A DNA stretch of 64,000 bases from Marinobacter halophilus. Lineage in GTDB: Bacteria; Pseudomonadota; Gammaproteobacteria; Pseudomonadales; Oleiphilaceae. How positions within the stretch are numbered: position 1 is the first letter of the stretch; each line of letters starts with the position of its first letter. Under the pieces are notes generated by a model. The model was not told where the DNA came from, ran no database searches, and saw only the letters and a program-made list of their open reading frames with translations. The DNA is taken from NCBI RefSeq assembly GCF_003007685.1, contig NZ_PXNN01000016.1:124001-188000 (forward strand). Reading direction: 5' to 3'. Both the position numbers and the translations under genes were made by a program. Shown piece after piece: positions 8,988-17,098 of this stretch.

Positions 8988-9976
8988 CCGTTTCCATGGG
9001 GTGGGTCAACACTGTCATTGATGCCGCCCGCCGGCTGGGGGTTGGCGACACTGTGTTGCTCGAAACTGCAGGCTTGCCAGCTCAGGCGCTGGGTTGGGAG
9101 CGTTGGCCCATCGATTTCATTACCCGGCTCTGGCACGCCGCCGAACGCTGTACCCATGACCCGGGCTTTGGTCTGAAAGTGGGAACGGGGGTGCGTCCGG
9201 CCAGCATTGATGCCGTCAGTTTTGCCATGCAGAGTGCGGCCACGCTGCGTGAAGCCATCACCCTGGTGCAGAAATATCAGCGGTTGATCTCCGACGGTGG
9301 GCGCTTCCAGATGTTGCCCGGTAGCCGGGGTACCTGGATTGTCTACCATCCAAGGCAGGGCCGGCTGGCGTTCAGCCCCCACCAGATTGAGGCCGTATTG
9401 TCGGCGGTGGTGAGCCTGACAGACTGGATAGCGGGATCGGCAGTGCGGCCGGTGCGGGTGCAGTTCAGCCAGGCCCGGCTGGGGCCGGTTCGCGGTTACC
9501 GGGAGGTGTTTGGCTGCCCGGTGGATTTTGAGCAGGCATTCAGCGGGCTGCTGGTGAGTCATGAGGTGCTAGACAAGCCTCTGCCACAGGCAGACCCGGC
9601 CCTGGCTCAGGTGCATGAACAATATAATGCGGGGCGGCTGGCGGCTTTGGAAAAGGGAGCGGTGTCGGCAGAAGATCTTCGGCAATGGCTCGTGGCCCGT
9701 GTCGGACCAACGTTACCCCGTCGGGCAGAGGCAGCGGGAGCGTTGGGCATCAGTGAGCGCACTCTGGCGCGCAGGCTGGAGACTCAGGGTTACACGTTTA
9801 ACAGCTTGCTGGATGAGGTGCGCCAGGAACTTGCCTTGGCGGCCGTGCGAGAATCCCGCCAGTCCCTGGCAGATGTTGCACTATCCCTCGGGTTCGCGGA
9901 GCCGAGCACGTTTTACCGGGCCTTCCACCGTTGGACCGGAAGGCCCCCGGCGCGCTGGCGCCGGGAGTTACCTTAG
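8972..9976 (+). CDS. AraC-family transcriptional regulator
   Basis: A 334-residue regulator with an N-terminal arabinose-binding-like effector domain of the type found in OruR/ArgR-like AraC proteins, and a C-terminal double helix-turn-helix (ALGISERTLARRLETQG near 265, then SLADVALSLGFAEPSTFYRAF near 300). It is transcribed away from the FAD dehydrogenase/TPP enzyme pair and is the obvious candidate to control it. The TTG at 8972 has an AGAGG site 9 bases upstream; the ATG at 8996 is the alternative and would leave the direct repeat fully upstream. Effector unknown. It converges with the lipoprotein gene, 2 bases between the stop codons. Confidence 0.88.
   Translation: MTLEATVSMGWVNTVIDAARRLGVGDTVLLETAGLPAQALGWERWPIDFITRLWHAAERCTHDPGFGLKVGTGVRPASIDAVSFAMQSAATLREAITLVQKYQRLISDGGRFQMLPGSRGTWIVYHPRQGRLAFSPHQIEAVLSAVVSLTDWIAGSAVRPVRVQFSQARLGPVRGYREVFGCPVDFEQAFSGLLVSHEVLDKPLPQADPALAQVHEQYNAGRLAALEKGAVSAEDLRQWLVARVGPTLPRRAEAAGALGISERTLARRLETQGYTFNSLLDEVRQELALAAVRESRQSLADVALSLGFAEPSTFYRAFHRWTGRPPARWRRELP
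9946..9965. repeat. Perfect 8-bp hairpin at the convergent gene junction
   Basis: CCCGGCGC and GCGCCGGG flank GCTG inside the last codons of the AraC gene, just downstream of the opposing lipoprotein gene. The stem is very stable, but neither strand has a T tract, so it is a weak candidate for a bidirectional terminator or transcript-end stabiliser. Confidence 0.4.
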
Positions 9977-9978
9977 TT

Positions 9979-11916
9979 CTATCTGATCGATGCGAGCCGC
10001 TCTTGACCGTCGGAGGTCAGGATCGGAAGTGCCACTTCGCCGGAAACCTGAACCGTCGAAACCACCAGGTCGCGGGAGAAGGCACCGACAAACGTCGGGT
10101 GCTGGCCGTAAATCATCAGTACCAGACGATCGCCCTCGCTCAGTCGCTCAGCGACGCCCGTGAGCTGAACCTGTTGGTTGCCGAGGCCGCGGATCGGTTG
10201 CACCTGCTCGTCAATCAGTTCCGGCAGACTGAGGCCGTTCTTGGTCACACCAACACCGACAAACAGGATGGCATCGCAGGTGCCAAGGCCCAGAATTGGG
10301 TCGGAACTTTCCAGGCAAGCTTCATCCAGCGCCGGCAGTCCAAGGCTGACGTTCAGGTTTACGGTCGGTATGCCGGCAATTACCCCGGCCTCCGGCATGG
10401 TAGTCAAAGGAACGATGGTGGGAGCCACACCGGCAGCGCCGATCAGTGCCTGAACGGGTAAGGAGGAACCAAATACGTCATAGGCGATGGGGAAGCTGTC
10501 CCCGCCCACGGTCACTTCCGGTGTAGACACCGCGTCACCCGGAGACAGGGTGTAGCAGATCTGCTGGCCGGTGGTGATCACATTGTCGGCATTGCCTTTG
10601 TCCAGCAGCTTTTCATTAAACCAGGCCACGGTGGCCCGGTTGATCTCGATATCGCCGCAGCTGGCCAGAGTGTTCAGGCCGGCGGCAGGCAGTTCGGGCA
10701 CCGCGTCCAAATAGAAATCAAAACTGGCCAGAGTTTCCTGAATCAGCCCCACGTTGGGGGCCAGGTAATGATGGCTGAACGGATAGGTCAGCAGCCTCAC
10801 GTCGCCACCGGCTTTCTTCATCGACAGATAGTTTTCGTAGGCTTCGTTAAACGGGAACAGGCTGTCGCGCATGCCCTGAAACATCAGCACATCCACCGGG
10901 TAGGGGGTGCCTTGGGGTGTCTTAATGATGTAACGGCCGTCACTGGTGATTGGCAGCCGGCCGGTGATCGGGTCGAGCAGATACTCCTGGCTGTTACCAC
11001 TGTCGAACAACTCCAGGCCGCCCTCGTTATCTGAGAAGTAGCTGGGGCTGTGGTAATGGAGAAAGTCCAGGGCAGCCTCTGGGAATCGGTTCTGCAGAAT
11101 GCCATCAATCAACGAACTCCGGATGAGCGGGTCCATGGAGCCGCCGGTGCCGGCGTCGCCCACGAGCGACAGGAAAGCCGCCCAGTAGTTCTTGGTGACT
11201 CCGCCCTGGTTCAGGCTGTAGGTGAGGTCGTGCCAGGTGATTTGCGGCACCATGGCGTCCATCCGCTGATCCGGGTCCACGTTGTATAGCAGATACTGGA
11301 AGCCGCCGCCGTAGCTGCCGCCAACGCCACCCAAGAGCAGGTTGTTGTCGCGGTACTTCAGATAATCCAGGTGGATTTCGGCCCAGTCCACAATCTGCAC
11401 CAGATCTTCGCCCTCAAAATCTGGGTCCATCACCCTGACCGTGCCACCGCTTTCGCCGTGGCCCCGTTGATCAATACTGATTACGGCATAGCCTGCGTCG
11501 ATCAGTGGTTTGATCGGCGAAAGCGGATCATTGCCTGCGGTTGTGGTGCGTGAACCACTGAAGCCATGGCCCTGCAGTATCAGCGGGTGGCGAGTATCGC
11601 AATCGAACAACGAGGGTTCGAATACCTCGAATACGATGGCTGCACCATCGACCCTGGAGGGCATTTCTACCCGGTAGCTCCGGCCGCCAGCAAGGTCGGT
11701 GCCCTGGTTACACGAGGCTGGCTCGAGTGCGCTGGTGCTGGCCGACATGGGGCGGTTGATGGACCTGGCGGTCGGCTGCGGTTGGTTGGTTTGTGGGGTG
11801 CTGGCCTGTACGCCCGGGTTGTTGGTTTCCGGTGCGGTGTCGTTGCCACCGCCGCCGCAGGCAGTCAGAAGCGCAGCGCTCAAGCCGGTGATTACGAACT
11901 TGGTCAAATGGTTCAT
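9979..11916 (-). CDS. Alpha/beta-hydrolase lipoprotein (CocE/X-Pro-peptidase-like)
   Basis: A 645-residue secreted lipoprotein. The signal peptide ends in lipobox LTAC (Cys20), followed by a Gly/Thr/Gln-rich linker to about residue 70. The catalytic part has a GGSYG nucleophile elbow (Ser201), a likely acid in QGMRDSLFP (Asp351) and a histidine in FSHHYLAP (382/383), with RGHGESGG near 151 as in CocE/PepX-type esterases and peptidases. The C-terminal ~200 residues look like the beta-rich domain of that family. It is probably an outer-membrane-anchored esterase, lipase or peptidase; the substrate cannot be read from sequence. The ATG has an AAGG site 7 bases away that lies inside an inverted repeat. 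Confidence 0.8.
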   Translation of the reverse strand: MNHLTKFVITGLSAALLTACGGGGNDTAPETNNPGVQASTPQTNQPQPTARSINRPMSASTSALEPASCNQGTDLAGGRSYRVEMPSRVDGAAIVFEVFEPSLFDCDTRHPLILQGHGFSGSRTTTAGNDPLSPIKPLIDAGYAVISIDQRGHGESGGTVRVMDPDFEGEDLVQIVDWAEIHLDYLKYRDNNLLLGGVGGSYGGGFQYLLYNVDPDQRMDAMVPQITWHDLTYSLNQGGVTKNYWAAFLSLVGDAGTGGSMDPLIRSSLIDGILQNRFPEAALDFLHYHSPSYFSDNEGGLELFDSGNSQEYLLDPITGRLPITSDGRYIIKTPQGTPYPVDVLMFQGMRDSLFPFNEAYENYLSMKKAGGDVRLLTYPFSHHYLAPNVGLIQETLASFDFYLDAVPELPAAGLNTLASCGDIEINRATVAWFNEKLLDKGNADNVITTGQQICYTLSPGDAVSTPEVTVGGDSFPIAYDVFGSSLPVQALIGAAGVAPTIVPLTTMPEAGVIAGIPTVNLNVSLGLPALDEACLESSDPILGLGTCDAILFVGVGVTKNGLSLPELIDEQVQPIRGLGNQQVQLTGVAERLSEGDRLVLMIYGQHPTFVGAFSRDLVVSTVQVSGEVALPILTSDGQERLASIR

Positions 11917-11923
11917 CGGTTTG

Positions 11924-11981
11924 CCTTATTGTGAGTTGTTGTAACGACAGGTGTCGGAATGTGACTGAGCTCACAATAAGG
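11924..11981 (-). promoter_or_regulatory. 12-bp inverted repeat that could sequester the ribosome binding site
   Basis: On the mRNA strand, CCTTATTGTGAG (11981 down to 11970) is perfectly complementary to CTCACAATAAGG (11935 down to 11924), with a 34-base loop. The AAGG ribosome binding site of the lipoprotein hydrolase lies within the second arm, 7 bases from its ATG. A small CGACACCTGTCG palindrome lies inside the loop. If transcription starts upstream of 11981, the hairpin would hide the ribosome binding site; alternatively the arms are a protein operator. Confidence 0.55.
11960..11975. promoter_or_regulatory. Perfect CRP/Vfr consensus site
   Basis: TGTGACTGAGCTCACA matches the TGTGA-N6-TCACA consensus of CRP and Vfr exactly. 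It is centred about 51 bases upstream of the lipoprotein hydrolase start codon and overlaps the distal arm of the inverted repeat. The site is so close to the gene that activation from a class II position would leave only a leader of about 10 bases. Confidence 0.65.
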
Positions 11982-12093
11982 TGGAATGAGGGGCGACACG
12001 ATGGCCAGTCTGCCGGGGCAAACTGTCCAGAGGGCCAAATGGCCCCCCTGTAAAAGGAGGCCATTGTGTGAGTGCAACGGAGGCAGGGATGGT

Positions 12094-13479
12094 CTATAGA
12101 TTGGCTTCGGCAAACTCGGCCAACAGCGAGCGGGGCACACCCTGCAGGTGGATGTGACCGCCGTGCTTAAAGCTTTTGAAGCGTTCGGTCATGTAGGTGA
12201 GGCCGGAGCTCAAGGGGCTGAGGTAGGGCGTGTCGATCTGTGCCAGATTGCCCAGGCAGATGACTTTGGAGCCGTTGCCGGCGCGGGTGATGATGGTCTT
12301 GACCTGGTGTGGTGTCAGGTTCTGCGACTCGTCAATGATGATCAGGCTGTGCTGAAAGCTGCGGCCCCGGATGTAGTTCATGGATTTGAAGTGCAGCGGT
12401 ACCTTGCTGAGGATGTAGTCGACGCTGGCGGTCATGTTTTCGTCGTCTTCATGCAAGGCTTCAAGATTGTCCACGATGGCGCCCAGCCAGGGTTCCATCT
12501 TCTCCGCTTCGGTACCCGGCAGAAAGCCGATGTCTTCATCCAACCCCTGGGTGGAGCGGGTGGCAATGATGCGCTTGTACAGCTTGCTGGCTACGGTCAT
12601 TTCGATGCAGGCGGCGAGCGCCAGAATGGTTTTACCGGAGCCGGCAGACCCGGTCAGGTTGACCAGATGAATGTCCGGGTCCAGCAGCAGGTTCAGGGCC
12701 ATGGCCTGGTAGATATCCCGCGGCACCAGGCCCCAGACTTCTTCGTTCAGCAAATCGTGCTGGTGCAGATCCTTGATCACCAGTCGATCGTCGGAAATGT
12801 CCACCACCTGCCCGATAAAGCCCTGCTCATCGATCACAAACTCGTTGATGTTGAGTTTGGCCAGGTCGCCTTCGCGCTTGAGTAGGTGCTCGGTCACCCC
12901 GGCCCGCTGGACGGTTTCAACTTTCGCGATGGTGTCCCAGAACGAATTCGGAAACTCCTTGTAGCCTTTGGGAAGCAGGTCTATGTCATCCAGCAACTGA
13001 TCGTTGTGATAGTCCTGGGCTTCTACACCAAAGCCCCGGGCTTTCAGACGCATGTTGATGTCTTTACTGACCAGAATGATGTCCCGGGACTTATGGCGTT
13101 CTTGCAGGGCTGCCAGAGTGTTGATGATCTTGTTGTCGTTCAGGTGTTCGGGCAGGGAGTGATTGCCGTTGTGCTCGGTGCTCATGATGATGGAGAGGGC
13201 ACCGAGCGGCGCCGCTTTTGGGCCACGCAGGATGGGTACGCCTTTTTCGATATCTTTCGGGCTGGCATCACCGAGCAGTTTGTCGATGTTGCGAATGGCC
13301 TGTCGGCAGTCGGCGGCCACGGTCTGCTTGCCGGATTTCAGGCTGTCGAGTTCTTCGAGGACGGTCATCGGAATGATGACGTCATGTTCTTCAAAATTCA
13401 GGAGGGCATTCGGGTCGTGAATCAGGACGTTAGTATCGAGGACGTACATCTTTTTGCGAGCTTGCGGTGCTCTTGGCAT
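12094..13479 (-). CDS. PhoH-family protein with N-terminal PIN domain
   Basis: A 461-residue PIN-PhoH fusion. The N-terminal PIN ribonuclease domain starts YVLDTNVLIHDP near residue 12, with the acidic residues typical of the fold. The C-terminal PhoH ATPase domain has Walker A GSAGSGKT near residue 256 and Walker B IIIDESQNL near residue 374. Such fusions are thought to couple RNA unwinding to PIN-domain cleavage. The ATG has an AGAGG site. It lies 24 bases behind the CBS-domain gene and is probably cotranscribed with it. Despite the family name, I see no Pho box upstream. Confidence 0.88.
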   Translation of the reverse strand: MPRAPQARKKMYVLDTNVLIHDPNALLNFEEHDVIIPMTVLEELDSLKSGKQTVAADCRQAIRNIDKLLGDASPKDIEKGVPILRGPKAAPLGALSIIMSTEHNGNHSLPEHLNDNKIINTLAALQERHKSRDIILVSKDINMRLKARGFGVEAQDYHNDQLLDDIDLLPKGYKEFPNSFWDTIAKVETVQRAGVTEHLLKREGDLAKLNINEFVIDEQGFIGQVVDISDDRLVIKDLHQHDLLNEEVWGLVPRDIYQAMALNLLLDPDIHLVNLTGSAGSGKTILALAACIEMTVASKLYKRIIATRSTQGLDEDIGFLPGTEAEKMEPWLGAIVDNLEALHEDDENMTASVDYILSKVPLHFKSMNYIRGRSFQHSLIIIDESQNLTPHQVKTIITRAGNGSKVICLGNLAQIDTPYLSPLSSGLTYMTERFKSFKHGGHIHLQGVPRSLLAEFAEANL

Positions 13480-13503
13480 AGGTAGGGCTACCTCTCTGGT
13501 GGC

Positions 13504-13995
13504 TCAGTCGTTCTCGGCGCAGCGTTGCGTCAGTTCCCGATCGGATATCAGTTTCAGCATATCGTAAGTGGTCACAATGCCGGTAATTTTTGAATCCTTG
13601 GTGACAAAGATACGGTGCAGGTGCTCGCGCATCATGATGTTGGCGATGTCCCGCACCGGCGTGTCTTCGTCTACCGACAGTACGAGGGGGGTCATGATGT
13701 CGCGCACTTCTACCGGTACTTTGCCCATCTCTTCGAAGATCACCATGCGCAGCCGCCGGGCCTCTTCCTGTTCTTCTGAGGTCAGTGTTGGCTGATCGCC
13801 GGTGCGGCTGGCATTCCAGCGAAACTCGGTAATGTCCTTGAGGGTGACAATGCCGATGATATCGCCGTTGTCGTCGGTGACCGGACTGCCGGTGATTTCG
13901 TTATCGGTAAGAAAGCGAGCAAGGCGGTCCATGGTCCAGCTATGGGGCACGGCCTTGACGGTTGGAGTCATAATTTCATGGGCGAGAACGCTCAT
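13504..13995 (-). CDS. CBS-domain protein
   Basis: A roughly 163-residue protein made almost entirely of two CBS repeats (first around EIMTPTVKAVP and GSPVTDDNGDIIGIVTL, second around DIMTPLVLSVDED and RIFVTKDSKITGIVT). Such stand-alone pairs bind adenosine nucleotides and act as energy or ligand sensors. The ATG at 13995 is preferred: it has a GGAAG site about 10 bases away and starts right before the first repeat; an in-frame GTG at 14028 is less likely. It precedes the PhoH gene. Its partner protein is unknown. Confidence 0.82.
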   Translation of the reverse strand: MSVLAHEIMTPTVKAVPHSWTMDRLARFLTDNEITGSPVTDDNGDIIGIVTLKDITEFRWNASRTGDQPTLTSEEQEEARRLRMVIFEEMGKVPVEVRDIMTPLVLSVDEDTPVRDIANIMMREHLHRIFVTKDSKITGIVTTYDMLKLISDRELTQRCAEND

Positions 13996-14068
13996 TGGCA
14001 GGCATCTTCCATTTTCAGTCCTTTTCACGCAGCTTAGCCGTTCCCTGGCTCGGCGTCATCCCCGATTG

Positions 14069-14806
14069 TTAACGCTCGGCGGGTACCACTCCGGTCAGCT
14101 TGCCGTCATCTGACCATTGCAGGCGATAGCCCTGATAGGTTTCTTCTTTGGCAACGGACTCGAGGGCCTGTATGGATTTGATCGGGATATCGACCAGCAG
14201 ATTGTTCACCAGCCAGCCGGGCAGTGCACCATTTGGATCGGTGTGCTGAATCCAGACCATCTGCGTGCGGTTGCCGTCAGGGGTGAAGCGGTACAGGGTG
14301 TCTGAGCGATCGACCCGTACCCGACTGCCGACTTCTGTTCGCATGCCGGGAACGGCGTTCAGATCCATGAACACTTCGCCGGTGTCGGCATTGCCGCGGG
14401 TGCGGATGCGCAGCACGTAATCCCGGTCGGTCACTGGCCAGGGCATGTCGTTCACCGAATAGGCGTAGCGGTCGTGAAAATCACTCTGACCGAACGCGAA
14501 GGATTCTGAACAGTTATGCACCCATTCCTTACAGGACTCCGGGTTGATCATTACTGCCATCAGGTTCTCAATGGGTACCGCCAGCTCAGCAACGGCTTTA
14601 AACGCCTGAAACCCTGAGTTGGTCTGGTCCATGGTGTAGATGCGGATGTTGTCGTCCTGCTTACGCAGGGTCCAGGCCTCAGCGTCTTCTGCCGGCAGAG
14701 GCGGATGGTCAATGGCGGTGCCCGCCAATGGTAGTATCAGGATCATCAGTGCGCCCAGCAGGCGGGCCAGAATGCCCGTAAAACCTTGGGCTCGGGTTAT
14801 GGTCAT
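14069..14806 (-). CDS. START-domain (StAR-like lipid-transfer) protein, exported
   Basis: A 245-residue protein with an N-terminal hydrophobic signal segment (residues about 10-30) and a START/Bet v1-like hydrophobic-pocket domain (WTLRKQDDNIRIYTMDQ near 45, MPWPVTDRDYVLRIR near 120, and WIQHTDPNGALPGWLVN near 185). Bacterial members of this family are poorly characterised and may bind lipids or other hydrophobic ligands in the periplasm. It stands alone, upstream of the CBS-PhoH pair and divergent from the DUF2804 gene. Confidence 0.8.
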   Translation of the reverse strand: MTITRAQGFTGILARLLGALMILILPLAGTAIDHPPLPAEDAEAWTLRKQDDNIRIYTMDQTNSGFQAFKAVAELAVPIENLMAVMINPESCKEWVHNCSESFAFGQSDFHDRYAYSVNDMPWPVTDRDYVLRIRTRGNADTGEVFMDLNAVPGMRTEVGSRVRVDRSDTLYRFTPDGNRTQMVWIQHTDPNGALPGWLVNNLLVDIPIKSIQALESVAKEETYQGYRLQWSDDGKLTGVVPAER

Positions 14807-14940
14807 AAGCTACACTTCCATGATGAAGACGTCCTGAGTCTACCATGGTGATGATGCCTGTTTTGCGGCCGCCGTGAGGGATTGTGAACCAGGTAGCGTC
14901 CTGAGGCGTGGCAACTTACAAATGGCCTGATCTGACGATA

Positions 14941-15951
14941 ATGATGACAAAACCGACACTGATTGATGCCAAGGGAAGAATCACGCCGGGTGTGCTGGAG
15001 CAGCCGGTCGACACCATTAATTACCTGGATTATGACCTGCGCACCGTGATGGACCGGCCCCGGTCCCGGCTGGCCAGACGCTGGCGCTTCAATCAGTTCC
15101 AGTTTGTCAGTGCCATGTCGCCCGGCTGGGTCTTTGGCATGGCCATTGTCGATCTCAAACTGGTGAGCAACGGGTTTTTCTATTTGTTTGATTTTGAGAG
15201 CGGTCAGATGTTCGAGCAATCGTTCATGCAGCTGCTGGCGAGGCAGACCGAGATTGAGCCGTATCCGGAGCATGGTCATGCCCGGTTTCGCAAAGGTGAG
15301 GCGTCGCTGGCGATTGAGCTGGCCACCGATGGCCGCAATGTCAGAGTGACGGCGCCGGGCAATGTCCAGATTGATCTGGAGCTGCAGGATACCGATCAGC
15401 CGCTGAGACTGGTGTGCCCGGCGGGGTACAACGGATGGGTGTTTACTCGAAAATCGGCCGGTATTCCGGTTGAGGGCGAAGTACGCTGGGGCCAGCAGGT
15501 CTGGCGTTGCGATGAGCATACCCGTGGCTCCATCGACTGGAGCTGTGGTTTTATGCGCCGGGAAACCGCCTGGAACTGGGCGTGCCTGGCGGGTGTGACG
15601 GATCAAGGCGTGTCCGTAGGGCTGAATCTGGCGGCCGGAGTTAACGAAACCGGGATGACCGAAAATGCCCTGTGGCTGGATGGTCGCTGTCTGAAACTCG
15701 GCGCTGCCCGCTTTGATTTTGACCGTTACCAGCCGGGCGGCAATTGGCGGGTGACCACCGAAGATGGCCGGGTAGACCTGAGCTTTGTGCCCTCGGGCAC
15801 GCGCAAGGAACGCCTGAATGCCTGGGTGCTGGCGTCCAACTTCCGGCAATTTGTCGGGACCTTCCGGGGCACCGTTGAGGACGACGCAGGCAAAAAAATC
15901 CCCGTAGACGGCCTACGGGGATTGATGGAAGATCATTTTGCCCGCTGGTAA
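14941..15951 (+). CDS. DUF2804-family protein
   Basis: A protein of about 336 residues in the DUF2804 family, function unknown. It is rich in aromatic beta-strand segments (YNGWVFTRKSAGIP, SIDWSCGFMRRETAWNWACL), suggesting a large beta-sandwich of lipocalin or glycoside-binding shape. There is no signal peptide. The ATG pair at 14941/14944 is chosen as start; an in-frame GTG at 14908 has no convincing ribosome binding site. The end of the gene contains the terminator hairpin of the opposing min operon, so the last ~20 codons serve two roles. Confidence 0.8.
   Translation: MMTKPTLIDAKGRITPGVLEQPVDTINYLDYDLRTVMDRPRSRLARRWRFNQFQFVSAMSPGWVFGMAIVDLKLVSNGFFYLFDFESGQMFEQSFMQLLARQTEIEPYPEHGHARFRKGEASLAIELATDGRNVRVTAPGNVQIDLELQDTDQPLRLVCPAGYNGWVFTRKSAGIPVEGEVRWGQQVWRCDEHTRGSIDWSCGFMRRETAWNWACLAGVTDQGVSVGLNLAAGVNETGMTENALWLDGRCLKLGAARFDFDRYQPGGNWRVTTEDGRVDLSFVPSGTRKERLNAWVLASNFRQFVGTFRGTVEDDAGKKIPVDGLRGLMEDHFARW
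15892..15922 (-). terminator. Rho-independent terminator of the min operon, inside the convergent gene
   Basis: On the minus strand a perfect 10-bp stem (ATCCCCGTAG with CTACGGGGAT, 5-base loop) is followed by seven T residues. It lies 44-74 bases after the minE stop, entirely within the 3' coding end of the DUF2804 gene. Confidence 0.85.
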
Positions 15952-15965
15952 CGCAGGTTTTGCCG

Positions 15966-16217
15966 TTATTTTTCCGGCAGGGTGACGTTCAGTTCCAGTA
16001 CCGAGAAGCTGTCGTTACGGTCCACTTCGAACTGCACCATGTCATCGCTGATCTGCACGTATTTGCGGATAACCTCCAGTAATTCCTGCTGCAGTTGAGG
16101 CAGGTAGTCCGGCTGGTCACGCTGGCCCCGTTCGTGGGCGACAATGATCTGCAGGCGTTCTTTGGCAACACTGGCGGTGTTGGTCTTTTTACTTTTGAAA
16201 TAATCCAGAAAATTCAT
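15966..16217 (-). CDS. minE: Cell division topological specificity factor MinE
   Basis: An 83-residue MinE. The N-terminal part ([23 protein letters not shown]) combines the membrane-targeting helix and the anti-MinCD peptide, and the C-terminal half is the dimerisation domain. It stimulates MinD ATPase and drives pole-to-pole oscillation so that the Z ring forms at midcell. It follows minD by 3 bases and is the last gene of the operon. Confidence 0.95.
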   Translation of the reverse strand: MNFLDYFKSKKTNTASVAKERLQIIVAHERGQRDQPDYLPQLQQELLEVIRKYVQISDDMVQFEVDRNDSFSVLELNVTLPEK

Positions 16218-16220
16218 CCC

Positions 16221-17033
16221 TTAGCCCCCCTTGAACATCCGTGAGAAGAAGCTTTTCTTCTGGCCGGTCATAAATCGATGCTCACGATCTTCGCCCAGTA
16301 GTCGCGCCACCGCGTCTTCGTAGGCCTGGCCGGCATCGCTCTGGCCTTCCAGTATGACCGGCAAGCCCTGATTGGAAGCGTTCAGCACCACCTGGCTTTC
16401 GGGAATAACGCCCAGTAAGGGAATCGCCAGAATTTCTTCAACATCGCTGACGGAAAGCATTTCGCCGCGTTCTACCCGGTCCGGGTTGTAGCGGGTCAAC
16501 AGCAAGTGTTCCTTGACTGGATCCTGGCCCATCTCTGCGCGCCGGGATTTGCTTTGCAAAATGCCCAGGATGCGATCGGAATCGCGCACCGAGGACACTT
16601 CCGGGTTGGTCACCACAATGGCCTCGTCGGCGTAGTACAGCGCCATCAAGGCTCCGTGTTCAATGCCGGCTGGGGAGTCACAAACGATATAATCGAAGGT
16701 TTCGGAAAGCTCATTGATGATCTTCTCGACGCCTTCTTTGGTCAGCGCTTCTTTCTCCCGGGTTTGGGACGCAGGCAGAATAAACAGCGTGTCGACCCGT
16801 TTGTCTTTGATCAGTGCCTGATTGAGGCTGGCTTCGCCCTGAATCACATTGACGAAGTCGTACACCACCCGGCGTTCGCAGTTCATGATCAGATCGAGGT
16901 TACGCAATCCCACGTCGAAGTCGATGACAACGGTCTTGTGGCCGCGCTTGGCAAGGCCGGTGCTGATTGAGGCGCTGGTGGTGGTCTTGCCAACGCCGCC
17001 TTTTCCTGAGGTAACGACAATGATTCTAGCCAA
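16221..17033 (-). CDS. minD: Septum site-determining ATPase MinD
   Basis: A 270-residue ParA/MinD-type ATPase that recruits MinC to the membrane. The deviant Walker A motif SGKGGVGKTT is near residue 9. The SPAGIE segment near 120 and the C-terminal amphipathic membrane-targeting helix (KKSFFSRMFKGG) are both present. It sits between minC and minE in the usual order. Confidence 0.97.
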   Translation of the reverse strand: MARIIVVTSGKGGVGKTTTSASISTGLAKRGHKTVVIDFDVGLRNLDLIMNCERRVVYDFVNVIQGEASLNQALIKDKRVDTLFILPASQTREKEALTKEGVEKIINELSETFDYIVCDSPAGIEHGALMALYYADEAIVVTNPEVSSVRDSDRILGILQSKSRRAEMGQDPVKEHLLLTRYNPDRVERGEMLSVSDVEEILAIPLLGVIPESQVVLNASNQGLPVILEGQSDAGQAYEDAVARLLGEDREHRFMTGQKKSFFSRMFKGG

Positions 17034-17098
17034 GGTTAAGTTCCTGTTTCACGGTGGATTCGTCATGTTTTCACGTGTTGTTATTGGCTGTCACAACA

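Noticed and set aside
14803..15849. Frame of about 350 codons antisense to the DUF2804 gene
   Set aside because: No ribosome binding site and no recognisable domain; codon pattern follows the opposite strand gene.
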